64,000 bases of DNA from Cyanodermella asteris (lineage: Eukaryota; Ascomycota; Lecanoromycetes; Ostropales; Stictidaceae), in assembly GCA_900618795.1 (NCBI GenBank), contig UYJD01000001.1, forward strand, positions 148,310 through 212,309, written 5' to 3'. The notes below the pieces were generated by a model. That model did no database searches. It was not told the origin of the DNA and saw only the letters and a program-made list of their open reading frames with translations. Shown in pieces: positions 33,255 through 43,426 of this stretch. A program made the translations under genes and the position numbers. The number at the start of each line of letters is the position of its first letter. Within the stretch, counting starts at the first letter, position 1.

Positions 33255-35012
33255 ATGTTGAATTTCACTCAACTTCCGTTCGAACTCCGAGACACCGTGC
33301 TCAGATTCATGGCTGACGGAACGAGTCACGCAATGAATGAGACTTGGACTTCTCCGCACAACTTTCGGCATTCAACTCAAGGGCCCTGGATGAAGGGTTG
33401 TGTATCCCTTGTCTACCTCGACCTCATCGTCGGTATATTGCTCATTGATCATCTCCTCGACGCCTTCAGCAAGATCGGCACGATAGGCAAGCTATTGGCC
33501 TGGGAGTTGCGAGAGGAATTGAAAGGCCAGTTCGAGCAGCAGGAAGGACACAGCCATGACCTGGATGAACGGTTCGACGCAAAAAGACTCTCACTGCGAA
33601 GCCGGACCCTGCTACGCAATCTCGATATCCTCCACTTTCTGAACAAGCTGAAGGAGTCGCTTTGCGAGGAACACTACGCTGCCATCCTGGCCCTCGACGA
33701 CGTGAGGCTGCTTGAAAAACTACGAAGACAACTACCCCAGCTCGAAGGCTGGAACGCTCGCCTGCCAAGCTGCGCATGCGCGTTCAATACAGGTCTGCAC
33801 TTGGACGGAGAGAAGCGCGACGCCTGGCACAAAATGAATATGGTCTGTTCCGACGATCCTCAGACACGCGGTTGCTACATGAAGTCTGATTTCAACGACT
33901 ACCTGAATCGGTCGCGAGCACAAGACAAGCAGATACCGAAGGTGTGCTACGAACCTGCACCGTGGTGGATGACACAGTCTTCGGCTGCTAGTAGCTGCCT
34001 TCCCATCAGCAGCAAATCCCCAAGAATCGATGTTGAGACATGCGATGATCCCAATGCAGCGCGCAACACCCCAGTTGGGGGAGCGCCAGCAGCTGCCAGT
34101 TTGCTCCCATCGGAGAATTCACCGGAGCCTGGCTGTCCCTGGCAAGGTTGCGCTTTGCCGATGAGAGTTCATGATGCGGCGCTGCCTTCTGTCGCTCCAA
34201 TCATCCCAGACAGTGAGACTCTGTTCATGGTCGACGGTGTTTTGACAACTGAGGATACATTAATCATTGAGGATACTTCCACGACTGGGGATACTCTGAC
34301 AACTGAGGATTATTCAATAACTGAGGATCATTCAATAATTGAGGATTATCCAACAACTGAGGACAGTTCAATGACTCACGGTAGTCTGGCCACTGACGAG
34401 ACTTTGACGACTGCCGGTATTTGGACAAATGACGGCATCTGGACAACTGACGGTGCTTTGACGACTAGCTTCGCATTGACTACAAACATCATTTCATTGG
34501 GAGAGTTACCTCCAATGACTGACCCCGTCTGTCCGATCGACTTTGATCCATTCACTGAGGCTGTCTTGACAACTGATACAATCGCAACAATGGAAGCCTT
34601 CTTGTCATGCGACTCTACGCCAACATATGATACTGTGTGTTTGTCTGACCTTGATTTGACACATGATCATTTGTCGAGAATCCATGTCATTTCGGACTCC
34701 GTCCCTGAACCGAGATCTGCAACCCCCGATAGCTGGCAAAGCTCTGAACTTCCTGCATTCAGTTTCAATCTCTTGCTTCACGAGTCATGCAAAAAGACGT
34801 ATCCGACACCACCCTGCTCGGTCACAGGCAACGGAAGTGATCTCGATGGGTCCATCAGAAAGCGAAGGATGGAAGGCACCAACTGTGAGCTTCAGAAACC
34901 AAGGAGCGGGAAGCCAAGGCACAAGAAGAGGAAGAGAATTACGAGGACATACCCCATGACGTTGGCTAACATAGGATGGAGGAAAGGTCACGTTCCTGCG
35001 TCGTCGGAATAG
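33255..35012 (+). CDS. F-box-like protein with 6-residue repeat tract
   Basis: Single-exon gene of 585 residues. The N-terminus reads MLNFTQLPFELRDTVLRFM, F-box-like and similar to the neighbouring short gene. Residues about 60-230 are helical and charged. Residues about 330-401 form a tandem array of twelve 6-residue units of the type (L/S)TTEDT, encoded by an 18-bp minisatellite. The C-terminus is Lys/Arg-rich (KKRKR, RKRR), a possible nuclear localisation signal. I do not recognise the protein as a whole; the F-box reading is tentative. The frame is intact through the repeat, which supports a translated gene. Confidence 0.6.
   Translation: MLNFTQLPFELRDTVLRFMADGTSHAMNETWTSPHNFRHSTQGPWMKGCVSLVYLDLIVGILLIDHLLDAFSKIGTIGKLLAWELREELKGQFEQQEGHSHDLDERFDAKRLSLRSRTLLRNLDILHFLNKLKESLCEEHYAAILALDDVRLLEKLRRQLPQLEGWNARLPSCACAFNTGLHLDGEKRDAWHKMNMVCSDDPQTRGCYMKSDFNDYLNRSRAQDKQIPKVCYEPAPWWMTQSSAASSCLPISSKSPRIDVETCDDPNAARNTPVGGAPAAASLLPSENSPEPGCPWQGCALPMRVHDAALPSVAPIIPDSETLFMVDGVLTTEDTLIIEDTSTTGDTLTTEDYSITEDHSIIEDYPTTEDSSMTHGSLATDETLTTAGIWTNDGIWTTDGALTTSFALTTNIISLGELPPMTDPVCPIDFDPFTEAVLTTDTIATMEAFLSCDSTPTYDTVCLSDLDLTHDHLSRIHVISDSVPEPRSATPDSWQSSELPAFSFNLLLHESCKKTYPTPPCSVTGNGSDLDGSIRKRRMEGTNCELQKPRSGKPRHKKRKRITRTYPMTLANIGWRKGHVPASSE
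34242..34457 (+). repeat. coding 18-bp minisatellite, 12 units
   Basis: Twelve consecutive 18-bp units with consensus near TTGACAACTGAGGATACT. The first seven units keep the ACTGAGGAT core well, while the last five drift to ACTGACGGT. All units are exactly 18 bp, so the reading frame is kept throughout. It encodes the 6-residue repeat of the F-box-like protein. Confidence 0.92.
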
Positions 35013-35180
35013 TGAAACGGCAGTAAACTAGAGATACCCAAATATAGAGGAGTTTTGATTTTCCTAACCACGTTGACTTTGGAATGATGTTTCAGTCGCA
35101 GCACGTCCTGATACCATGAGTGGCCAGGTTCTATTTGAGTGTCTTCACCTGTTTCTCGAGCTTCCCACCACTCTTGCTCA

Positions 35181-36528
35181 TCATCCATTTGACGCGTTCT
35201 TCTCGGCCCTTTCCAGTAACACCTGGACAGTCTCCAGCTGTCTTAACCGGTCGCTCGGCGCAATCATACCCAAACCCACTCGTTCTTGAAGTGAAATCTC
35301 ATCGTGTATTGTACGCACTTTACTGCCAGCCAGCCGACAATTGGCCGTATACAACTCACTAATGATGAGAGACCGGCGAGCACCGAATCTCAGCGTCAAC
35401 TCCTCCAAGTCGACTTTTCGAAGCGTGGTCGAATCTAAGAGAACACCCAGAACATGGTTCCACATGGCGCTCTTCGAGTCCGTCTCCTCCTCCCACATCA
35501 GGTTGATCCTGTGCAGGTACAGTTCTTGCAGAGTATCCTTGTGGGCTTCCAGGACACGCCGGAGTCCTTCGCCTTTGCAGTCGATGCAAGGGCTGTCGGC
35601 CATCGGCATGCGCACCGCCAGGGAACGCAACGATGCGAGCTCGACAAACTTGAGCGGAAGCCCGAACTTGTGCTTGTCCCCGATGTAGTTGAGTTCGAGC
35701 TCTTCCAAGCCTCGAACGCCCACCGGAGCCGGAAACCGTGGTCGCCACCAATGCGAAACAAAGTACTGTCCAAACGCCAAACTGAGCTTCTTCAACTGTA
35801 CTTCGTCCCATCGATTGCCCTCCTCCTCGGCCTCCCAGATACCCCCGTTCGACGAATCCTCGTCCAGCGCCCATTTATCCTGCATGGGACTCGTGTACGT
35901 CAACTCCCGTAACGACCCCGACGCGGCACCCAACACCCGTCCCCAGAACGGCGTGTAGAGCAGCAACGCCGGCTCCTCGTCCTTCTCCCCCGGCGAATGA
36001 TACCCCGAGTGATCCATCTCCAAAACCCTCAACCTCGTGAACCGGTCCACGCACAACCGCAACGTCTCCCGATTCCACTCGCTCAACGCCCTGAACTCCG
36101 GGTCCAGATCCCGGGTCTGATGATCCCCCTGCTCCGCATTCGGCCATTGAACGAACCTCAATTCTTCGACGTACGCCGCGTGGGGGCTCTGCGCGAGGGA
36201 CCAGAGCTTCAGCACCGGGCCGCGAGACTCGGTCCAGGTGGCGACTTCGAGGCGTCGGAAGTAAAAGCGACTGGCGGAGGCGCAGAGGGTCTTGCTGCTT
36301 AGCCGGAGTGCTTTCAGGGTGCGCCAGGCGGGGACCCAGTTCCCCAAGGGCCGCCGGCCGCGGATGTCGAAGGTGGAGGTTGCTTGGTAGCGGGGTGGTT
36401 CGTTGTCGGCATACAGCCAGAGGTCGGCGTAGAGCTCGGAGCAGATCTGGGCCGGTTAGTAAAAGGATGAAATCACCTTCGGAGAGGCGTACTAGATCGA
36501 ATATCTCGACGGGAAGTGTGGGCGGCAT
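35181..36528 (-). CDS. F-box protein with leucine-rich C-terminal region
   Basis: Two exons, 36528-36493 and 36446-35181, encode 433 residues. Splicing out the 46-nt intron (branch TACTAAC) joins MPPTLPVEIFDL to ICSELYADLW, which makes a proper F-box. Downstream, spaced segments such as LRVLEMDHSG, LRELTYTS, LEELELNYIG, LRSLAVRMP and LQELYLHRIN look like irregular leucine-rich repeats. F-box plus LRR proteins usually recruit substrates to SCF ubiquitin ligases; the substrate is unknown. Codons change from C-ending to G-ending at about 36190. Without the intron the frame breaks just after LPVEIFDL, so the spliced form is preferred. Confidence 0.75.
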
Positions 36529-37640
36529 GGTGAGACGGCGGCCGGAGATGGCTTGAGGTTGGTATTCATGTATCCCCGCTCATGCCTCGGTGCTGCCGTT
36601 GCAGAGTACTCGACCGGGAGTGAATGATTAGTTGAATTAATTGTGTCAAAGCTGATGAAATCCAATTTCAAGGTCGTGCTGATGTCATGTCATTTCGAGG
36701 GAGTGAAGTTCAAACGGTCATGATTCCCCCGCGTGGCAGGCACGCCGATTTCGTTAAGTCTTAGTCGTAGAATGAGCCATTGAGTTCATGGGTCCCAGGG
36801 TCGTTGCTGCAAAGACGTCAAAATAGTCAATATGAACCAATGGGAAGGGCAACGGCCCGGAAACGTGAACAGGCGGCAAGGCTCGCGACCAGGCTCGTGA
36901 CAAGACGATTGATTTGACCACGAAATCATGTGCAGCTGAAGTGATTTCTTATCCATGATCGTCCGGTACGTTACTTGGACATTACGGTTTGCTACTCATA
37001 GTCTGACTTATCGGGACTACAGACTTCATATGTCACTTCAATACCAGCTTGAAAGGGTTTCTGGTATTCCAAGTCAATTCGCTGAGTGATCATGACGAAT
37101 AACATTGATAGCAGCTTTGCATTTAATTGCGTCTGGACTCCTTAAATGGCTATTCACTTTCAGGGCGAGACCGCAGGGCATTGTTGTAATACAAAGATCA
37201 GCTCATTTGACTGTCGAGCCCGAGATCTGGCTCCTTCGGTCTTATCGACGCCGTGGTGTTTGGCAAGCAAGAAACGGACGTGGCTGGTGGCGGGCGGTGT
37301 CGGTAGACGCAGAATAGCAACCACCTCGCGTCCACATGATCGCACATGATGGCTGGATACTCTTTGTACTGCCGTGCTGCCGTGATCCCTGTCCTGTGTC
37401 CTTGTCGGACAGCTGCGATCGTCGGACTGATGAGGATTTCACGGCGACGGACCGCGGGATCGGCTTTGAGATAGACCAGGACGAGCTTCCCACATACGCA
37501 CAATCACGACCAAAGTGTCGTGGGCTTATTCGCCGCGAGGTGACTCGTCCATGTGCATTCAGCCGACCAGGATAGCCAAGCAAGGCTGAAGCGGGTGAGC
37601 ATGGTGCTGGCTGTTGAGATGAGGCGTTGAATCGTGTTTA
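36529..37640. other. 1.1-kb intergenic region, no gene seen
   Basis: Upstream flank of the F-box/LRR gene and downstream flank of CWC24. Short frames on both strands have no support. No repeat is evident. Confidence 0.5.
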
Positions 37641-38690
37641 TCAAGTCTCCTGCTCTGCTTTCTCTTGCTCCTCCTGCTCCCTCTTCCGCTGTTCCCGCTT
37701 CTCCTTCTTCTCCAAAAGCTTTTTCAGCCCCTTGGCCTGATTGAAGACGCCTCCCGTCCCAGCCCCACAAGCAGCGCAAGCCGGCGTCTTTCGAAACCGC
37801 TTCAGCGCGCAAGCTTCGCAATAATAGTGCCCGCACTTTGTAACAATCGGCATCTTATAATCCTCCTTGCAAATGATGCATTTGAAGGGTATCCTCTCTA
37901 ACAATTCCCCCTCCTCCTTCGTCAGTCCCTCCTCTTCATCGTCCTTATCGAGTGGTCCGCTTCGCGAGCTGACAACCTTGCCGTCGATCCCCTTCTTGCC
38001 TGCCGCGAACTTATCCCACTCGCTATCCAGCTGCCAGCCCTGCTTATAATCCTCTCTCGCATGCAAAAATTTACATGAGTCTCCAAATCCACAGGACCCA
38101 GTCTGTTTGTAGTCCTTACAGACATCTGGCGCGAAATCCGTATAATTCGTCATCCGCACATTGGTCGCTGCAGCCTTCGTCGGCCCAATCTTGTTCCCCG
38201 GCCCGTCCGCGTTCTTCTGTATAAAGGATCCATACCCCGACTGGCCCTTATATGTCGCCTCGCTCCCCTCCGTCGCGGCAACAGCAACACCGACACGCAA
38301 CGGATTGGGCGCCTCAGGCGGCGGCGCCTTATTCCTCGTACTTCCCAGTAGCTGCGCCGTGCTCAGATTCGCGTGCAAGTCGCTCTCGATCCAATTCGAC
38401 TGCTTCGTCGCATCATTACTATCCTGTATCGTCCGCGACCTGTCCCCTGCAAACGTGCTCGCACCCTCGATTTGTGAGCCGGCGGGCTTGTTGCTAGTCG
38501 AAGTGACTGTGAATATCCCTTTGCTCTTTTTCCGTTGCTTGACTTGGCGTTGCCCTTGTTCGTCTTCGCTGGAGTAGTCTTCGGAATCGTCGGAGTCGGG
38601 GGGTGGCGTTGCGGGACGTTTGCGAGCGGCTTTTTTGGGTCCACGCCTTTTAAAGAGGATTTCTTCGCCCGCGTCGGCAATTTCTGTCAT
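37641..38690 (-). CDS. CWC24: pre-mRNA splicing factor Cwc24 (CCCH + RING)
   Basis: Spliceosome-associated protein of 349 residues that binds near the 5' splice site before the first catalytic step, and is the homologue of human RNF113A. The N-terminal third is charged and disordered, with KKAARKRPATPP. A CCCH zinc finger, CKDYKQTGSCGFGDSCKFLH (Cx8Cx5Cx3H), lies near residue 190. A RING finger begins near residue 265 (CIICKEDY...CGHYYCEAC...CAAC). The C-terminus is a Glu/Lys/Arg-rich helix. The start is the ATG at 38690; frame continues upstream only from a TTG. Finger order and spacing match the family exactly. Confidence 0.94.
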   Translation of the reverse strand: MTEIADAGEEILFKRRGPKKAARKRPATPPPDSDDSEDYSSEDEQGQRQVKQRKKSKGIFTVTSTSNKPAGSQIEGASTFAGDRSRTIQDSNDATKQSNWIESDLHANLSTAQLLGSTRNKAPPPEAPNPLRVGVAVAATEGSEATYKGQSGYGSFIQKNADGPGNKIGPTKAAATNVRMTNYTDFAPDVCKDYKQTGSCGFGDSCKFLHAREDYKQGWQLDSEWDKFAAGKKGIDGKVVSSRSGPLDKDDEEEGLTKEEGELLERIPFKCIICKEDYKMPIVTKCGHYYCEACALKRFRKTPACAACGAGTGGVFNQAKGLKKLLEKKEKREQRKREQEEQEKAEQET

Positions 38691-39640
38691 CGTGAGGGTA
38701 TGTCGAGGAGGAAGAGGGATGGTGGGATGTGGAAATGGAAGATGAGGCTGCTTCGAGCATGACAACGGCCTGGGGAATTTCCAAGCAGTCCGGCTTAGTC
38801 ATGCAACCTCTAACACGGACCACTTCGACGATCTTCTGGGACCGCGTCAAGCTTCATTGGGTCTAACTTCTAGTCTCCCTCACAGCTCGGATAATCAAGG
38901 GTTACATTAAGCTGATTCAAGACACGGCTCACCAGTTGTTCACACTTTGTTCCTCTACTTGGCATGACACGTGCGGAACACGACAAAACATGTCGTCGTC
39001 CAACGACATAACACGAGGCATCGAACTACTCCATCGTTGCCGGCGTGATCAGTAGAACGCAGCTGTCGGTTGTCGTAAAACGTCCTGTCCCCGCACCTTG
39101 TGTTCGAGGTGTATACATTCAAGTCCATCCATCTGAAGTCTCTACCTATACCGCCGAGCTGATTGCCTGAACGACAGCATTCTCGGACAGGAGTCTGCTG
39201 CAGATGTTTGACGATTCAAGAACATCTCGGACACAGATGTGTGAGATTAAGTTAAGTTGGACGAACCTCGATTCCGAAGAAGCTTGGCGACGGCCTGTTT
39301 GTCGTAGTTGGAAAGCGAGCTGAGAGTTTGTTGCACGTGTCACAGTCAGCCTACATTGCCGTTTTAAAGCGTTCAAAATTGTCTTTTAACAACCATCAGC
39401 AACTTGTCGCCACAGGACCCACTACAGAGCACGACTACTCACCTGTCTACTCACCTGTCTACTTACCAAAATGCACCCTTAAGTACGTCCACTGAGTACT
39501 TCCACTGAGACCCCTAGTTACCTTCCAGATAATCCCTCAAGCACCACTTTGAACGCCCCTCAAGAACCCCTCCTAAAGTGAAATTGAAACAAGGTGTATG
39601 GCCAGATGAATTGAACGAATTTGTGAAACTACATACAAGC
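38691..39640. other. intergenic region with weak short repeats
   Basis: About 950 bp with no supported gene. Between about 39436 and 39531 the sequence shows two perfect copies of CTACTCACCTGT and related 12-13-bp units (GTACGTCCACTGA, GTACTTCCACTGA). This may be a far-diverged member of the 12-bp satellite family. Confidence 0.45.
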
Positions 39641-40807
39641 TCAATTCCCCGTCCGGGACAAATTCTTCGCATACTCCTCCCAAAAGTCCGGAGTCGCCTT
39701 AGCATAGAAACTCTCTTCAACCTGCACCTCCCACCTCTCCCTCCCCCCTTCCTCCCTCAACTCCCCCAACCATTTCCCCATCTCCTCCAACCTCGTCTCC
39801 CCCAACCCCGCAAAATGCACAACCTGACTCCCCCTTTCCTCATCAAACCCTCCCGTCGTCTGGAACGCGTTGAACCATCTGCGAGGTACCCATGCGATGC
39901 CCGTACGAACACCACCACCTTCGCTACTCGCTTCACGATTCTCTTCACTCTTCCTCGCCGCAGCAGCTTCGCGGTTCTTGATGACGCGTTCCATGGCTAT
40001 TTGCTCCCCTAGCCAACCGAGGTCTTCGTCGGGATGCGAAAAGGTGTAATCCACGACTTGTGTCAAGAGGTCGACGGACGCGTAGCTCACGCGAAGATAG
40101 AACAGCCCGTCGTTAAGTCCATTGTGGTCTGCTGTGAAAATACCATATACATCGTCTAGATGCAGGTGTGGTGGGGGGAGGAAAGCTTCCGGTGAGATTG
40201 CGGGATTGATTACGATTGAGTCGGCGTCGACCCACCTGCATCAACGTCGATCAGCAAAGAAGTTCATGCGCGCTCAGCACACTAGCCATTCCTCGAGCGA
40301 TGGGTGATTTGGAACTCACATGATCCACTCTTTTCGTTGGTCGGCGGGTTTCGCCAGTTCCTGCAGCATATGGCTGAGGATGAAATACTGTTTACTGAAA
40401 TGCCGGCGCTCGGTAAGTTCGTATTCGAGGTTCTGTAGCTCGCATCCCCATCGGTGGGCGTGTTGTCGGTGCGAATCTACGGCTTCGAAGAGTTCGGGAA
40501 AGCGATGGGCGCCGTAGAGCATAGAAAGCTTCAGGATGCTACAGTTGGGACGAGGTGGCGGTTCATCGATCGATAGTGCCATGGATTCGTGGATTTCCTT
40601 GACTGGTTCGAGGTCTTTGAGGTCCTCGACTTGCGGAGTGCGGAATGGTTGGAGCGATGGTGCCGCCTCTTGTTGTACAGGTGTGTGGATTGGGTGGTCT
40701 GGAGTTGTGGAGATATCCGTCGGTGGACTTAACCACGTCCGCGAACGCAAATGAACAGAGAAGAAGAGAAACGCTGCAAGACATATCGCAGGAAGCAAAA
40801 AGCGCAC
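39641..40807 (-). CDS. GT34 alpha-galactosyl/mannosyltransferase, type II membrane
   Basis: Golgi glycosyltransferase of the GMA12/MNN10 family (GT34). Two exons, 40807-40320 and 40235-39641, joined across an 84-nt intron, give about 360 residues. The first exon opens with a hydrophobic anchor (FLLPAICLAAFLFFSVHL) followed by a Pro/Thr-rich stem. NCSILKLSMLYG starts the catalytic domain. The splice restores EWIMWVDADSIVINP, containing the metal-binding DAD (DxD) motif, and LNDGLFYLRVS and GSQVVHFAG follow. The exon lacks an in-frame ATG at its 5' end: the first codon of the anchor region is GTG at 40807. A short upstream coding exon is therefore likely but could not be placed, so the N-terminus is uncertain. 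Confidence 0.75.
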
Positions 40808-42809
40808 AGCAACCGGCCTAACCTGCTCGTCAGATCAAAAACGTTGTGAAGAGAGCGCTTCACTCACATATTCCCCTGCCACCTGCGTCTTTATCTATAG
40901 CCTTCGGGTGAAATAGTATACAGAAAGAACGATGAAGAAGAACGACGGTAGCGCGACAGCGAACGGATTGAGCCTCAGTGACTTCGCCGAGACGACACAA
41001 GACAAGGCAGGACTATTATGGAGATGTACACAGAAAGTATCATCGACGCCATGTCGCCAACACGAGCGTCGAAGCGGACACATATTGCCCAGATACAAGC
41101 GCTGTGGCCGTGTGACTAAGGGGGAGGCCTCAAAGTAGGCCGTCGCGCAAGACGGAAATAGCTGTGCACTGTGGTTGGTGACCCACACATACTGGTCCAC
41201 ACGCTCAAAAGCTTCTTCCTCTATCTACTGTACCTTAAGCGCATGCAACTTGAAGAAAATTTATTTGACCGGGCAGCATGATGGCTTACTCGTTGTTTAG
41301 ACGGGTCTGAGGAGGATATTGCCGTGGTGACAGAACAGTCGCCTCACGGACTTGTCCTTGTACTTGTATAATCAGGAGAGACTGTTGGGAACCACATCCC
41401 GACCGCACGTGGCGGAAATGATAGGGACATAGACTTGACGATCTGAATGTCGGGTTTTGACAGAACTGTGAAAGGTACGTGGATGTTGAGATGCTGGGAA
41501 AGGAGTAGTGGTGGGACGCGCTGCAGCTGTGTCACCCGCGCGGTTAGCTACCGTGGTACTTCACATGCAAGCGCCGAGCTATCGCCCGTCACGGAGTTGC
41601 CCAGAGTGCACCGCACCACGGTCACAGTCTTGCAATGCTTTGGATAGAGGCAATAAAAAAAATACGACGAAGGGGCCCCGCTTGCTATACATACTCTCCG
41701 ACGCAGTAAAACACGGGCCTCATCGACCGGCTTCGACAGCAATGTTCCACGTTTGCCGTGTGTTTCCACTGCTGTGTATGTGCAGGGCTGAACAATTAGG
41801 AAATATGGTGCAATCCTACGACGGTCGCAGGAGTTTCGCAAAAAGTCAAAACCAGTCGTTCGGGTTCAGATCACGGACCGGTACTCGGTCGAAGGCTTAG
41901 CACTTCCCTTCGAGACGGTCTCTGAGTATGTCTACGGCGGAATGACATCGCGGCTACCCCCTTGGCCAATAGAAATCATGCTTCTGCGTGAGCCGTCGTT
42001 CATTTTCGTTGATAACGGCATAAGGCGGAGGAAGTCAATTGGTGCTTGGCTAGGTACTCAGCTGCAGACCTGGTTGGATCCCTAATCGAGTGTGTAGCTA
42101 GCTGCTTCGCTGGGTGGTCCGCTGGATGGCTAGTAGGGTACTCATTTAGGTACTTGGCCGCACGGCTGAACAGGACGCCGGTGAAAACTTTCCCTCCACC
42201 TTAACAAAGGAGCTCAGCAAGACGATACAGATATACAGTTTGAGACAGAATGTAGTCAAACACGTAGCTTGCTTACTCATGAACAGCAGCGTGAGCATTG
42301 ATCGCGGCTTGTAAGGCTGAAAATGTTTTTCGACAAACAAATTCATGTCATTCAAACGAAACTACCGAATTTCGCGTCAGACATGAAGGTCGACAAGGTG
42401 TCAAGCCATATACTCAATTGTATCCTTGCCTGCAAGAATTGACACGATCTGCTACTTCATGATATCGCCAAACCTTTGACCGCGTATCCGCCATGTCCGT
42501 GTAGGCTACGCGGTGTGTGGAAATCAAGCGCTCGTTGTTATGGGCGCGTTCTGTTTGCGGCGGGGAAGTTCGACAATTTCGGTCCGTAACGGTTGATATG
42601 CTCCACAGCATCCGCCTATCTTCGAACGAAGACTTAATCTTTGATATCTGGTATTCAATTGATGCATTCAAGGCCCTCCGGGCTGTCTGTATAATAGTGA
42701 AGTTTATATACAGCTCACTTTGTAAGCATTATATATACATCTTCCCACCGTTCCTTCCATCAGTAACAGACGCTGCTAGCTCAGCTAGCATCTCAAGTTT
42801 CTAGTTCGC
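40808..42809. other. 2-kb intergenic region
   Basis: It contains the 12-bp tandem array at 42046-42177 and probably an unplaced first exon of the GT34 gene within about 300 bp of its left end. I found no other supportable gene; frames of up to 130 codons lack coding character. Confidence 0.5.
42046..42177 (+). repeat. degenerate 12-bp tandem array, locus 3
   Basis: Eleven units of exactly 12 bp without indels: ttggctaggtac, tcagctgcagac, ctggttggatcc, ctaatcgagtgt, gtagctagctgc, ttcgctgggtgg, tccgctggatgg, ctagtagggtac, tcatttaggtac, ttggccgcacgg and ctgaacaggacg. Same orientation as locus 1. Confidence 0.88.
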
Positions 42810-42891
42810 GGCGCGATGGCCGAGTGGTCTAAGGCGATTGACTAGAAATCAATTCTCTTCGGAGGCGCAGGTTCAAATCCTGCTCGCGTCG
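42810..42891 (+). tRNA. tRNA-Ser (anticodon AGA)
   Basis: An 82-nt type II tRNA. The acceptor arm GGCGCGA pairs with TCGCGTC, with one G-U pair and discriminator G. The D-arm is TGGCCGAGTGGTCTAAGGC. The anticodon stem ATTGA/TCAAT encloses loop CTAGAAA with anticodon AGA, read at UCU (and UCC by inosine). A long variable arm follows, as expected for Ser. The T-arm is GCAGGTTCAAATCCTGC. There is no intron. A TTTT run lies 5 nt downstream and can serve as RNA polymerase III terminator. Confidence 0.96.
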
Positions 42892-43426
42892 AACCTTTTG
42901 CCTTCCATGCAGGCAGGAGAACTTATTTTATGGACCTAAGATGATGGTGAGAGTGGAGGGGAGTCGAATGGGAGGAGGGCTCAGTTTTTGGAGGTAGTGG
43001 TCGCCGATTTTGGTGGGTGGGAGCGGACGACCGACGTTACGGGTTGCCAAGGTGCGTGGACTGGCCCGTGCGCGGACAGAACAGCCTGAGCAACGCGTGG
43101 ATGCACACGGAGCAAGGGGCTGGCGGCAGCAAGAAAGAGAAAGGTCAGGTATGCGAAAGGAACGGGCGAGGAAATCTATAGATCTTGTGAGTACGAAGTT
43201 CGGTGCTGCGTCATGACCTTGTCTTTGACAAGCACGATTGCGGCAGCATCAAAATCAGGCTTGGCAAGCATGCATGAACTATTTACGCAAAGACACCAAA
43301 GCGCTTGCTCCAAACTTCCACTCAGGTTCATGAAAGCATCGATTGCAGTGCTCGCTACAAGGCCAACCAATCATAACTGAAACGCCACATAAATGCCCAA
43401 TGCAATTTTCAAAGCCCTTTCCAATC
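42892..43426. other. intergenic region between tRNA-Ser and HAS1
   Basis: 535 bp, including the tRNA's downstream TTTT and the 3' flank of HAS1. No further gene is seen. Confidence 0.5.
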
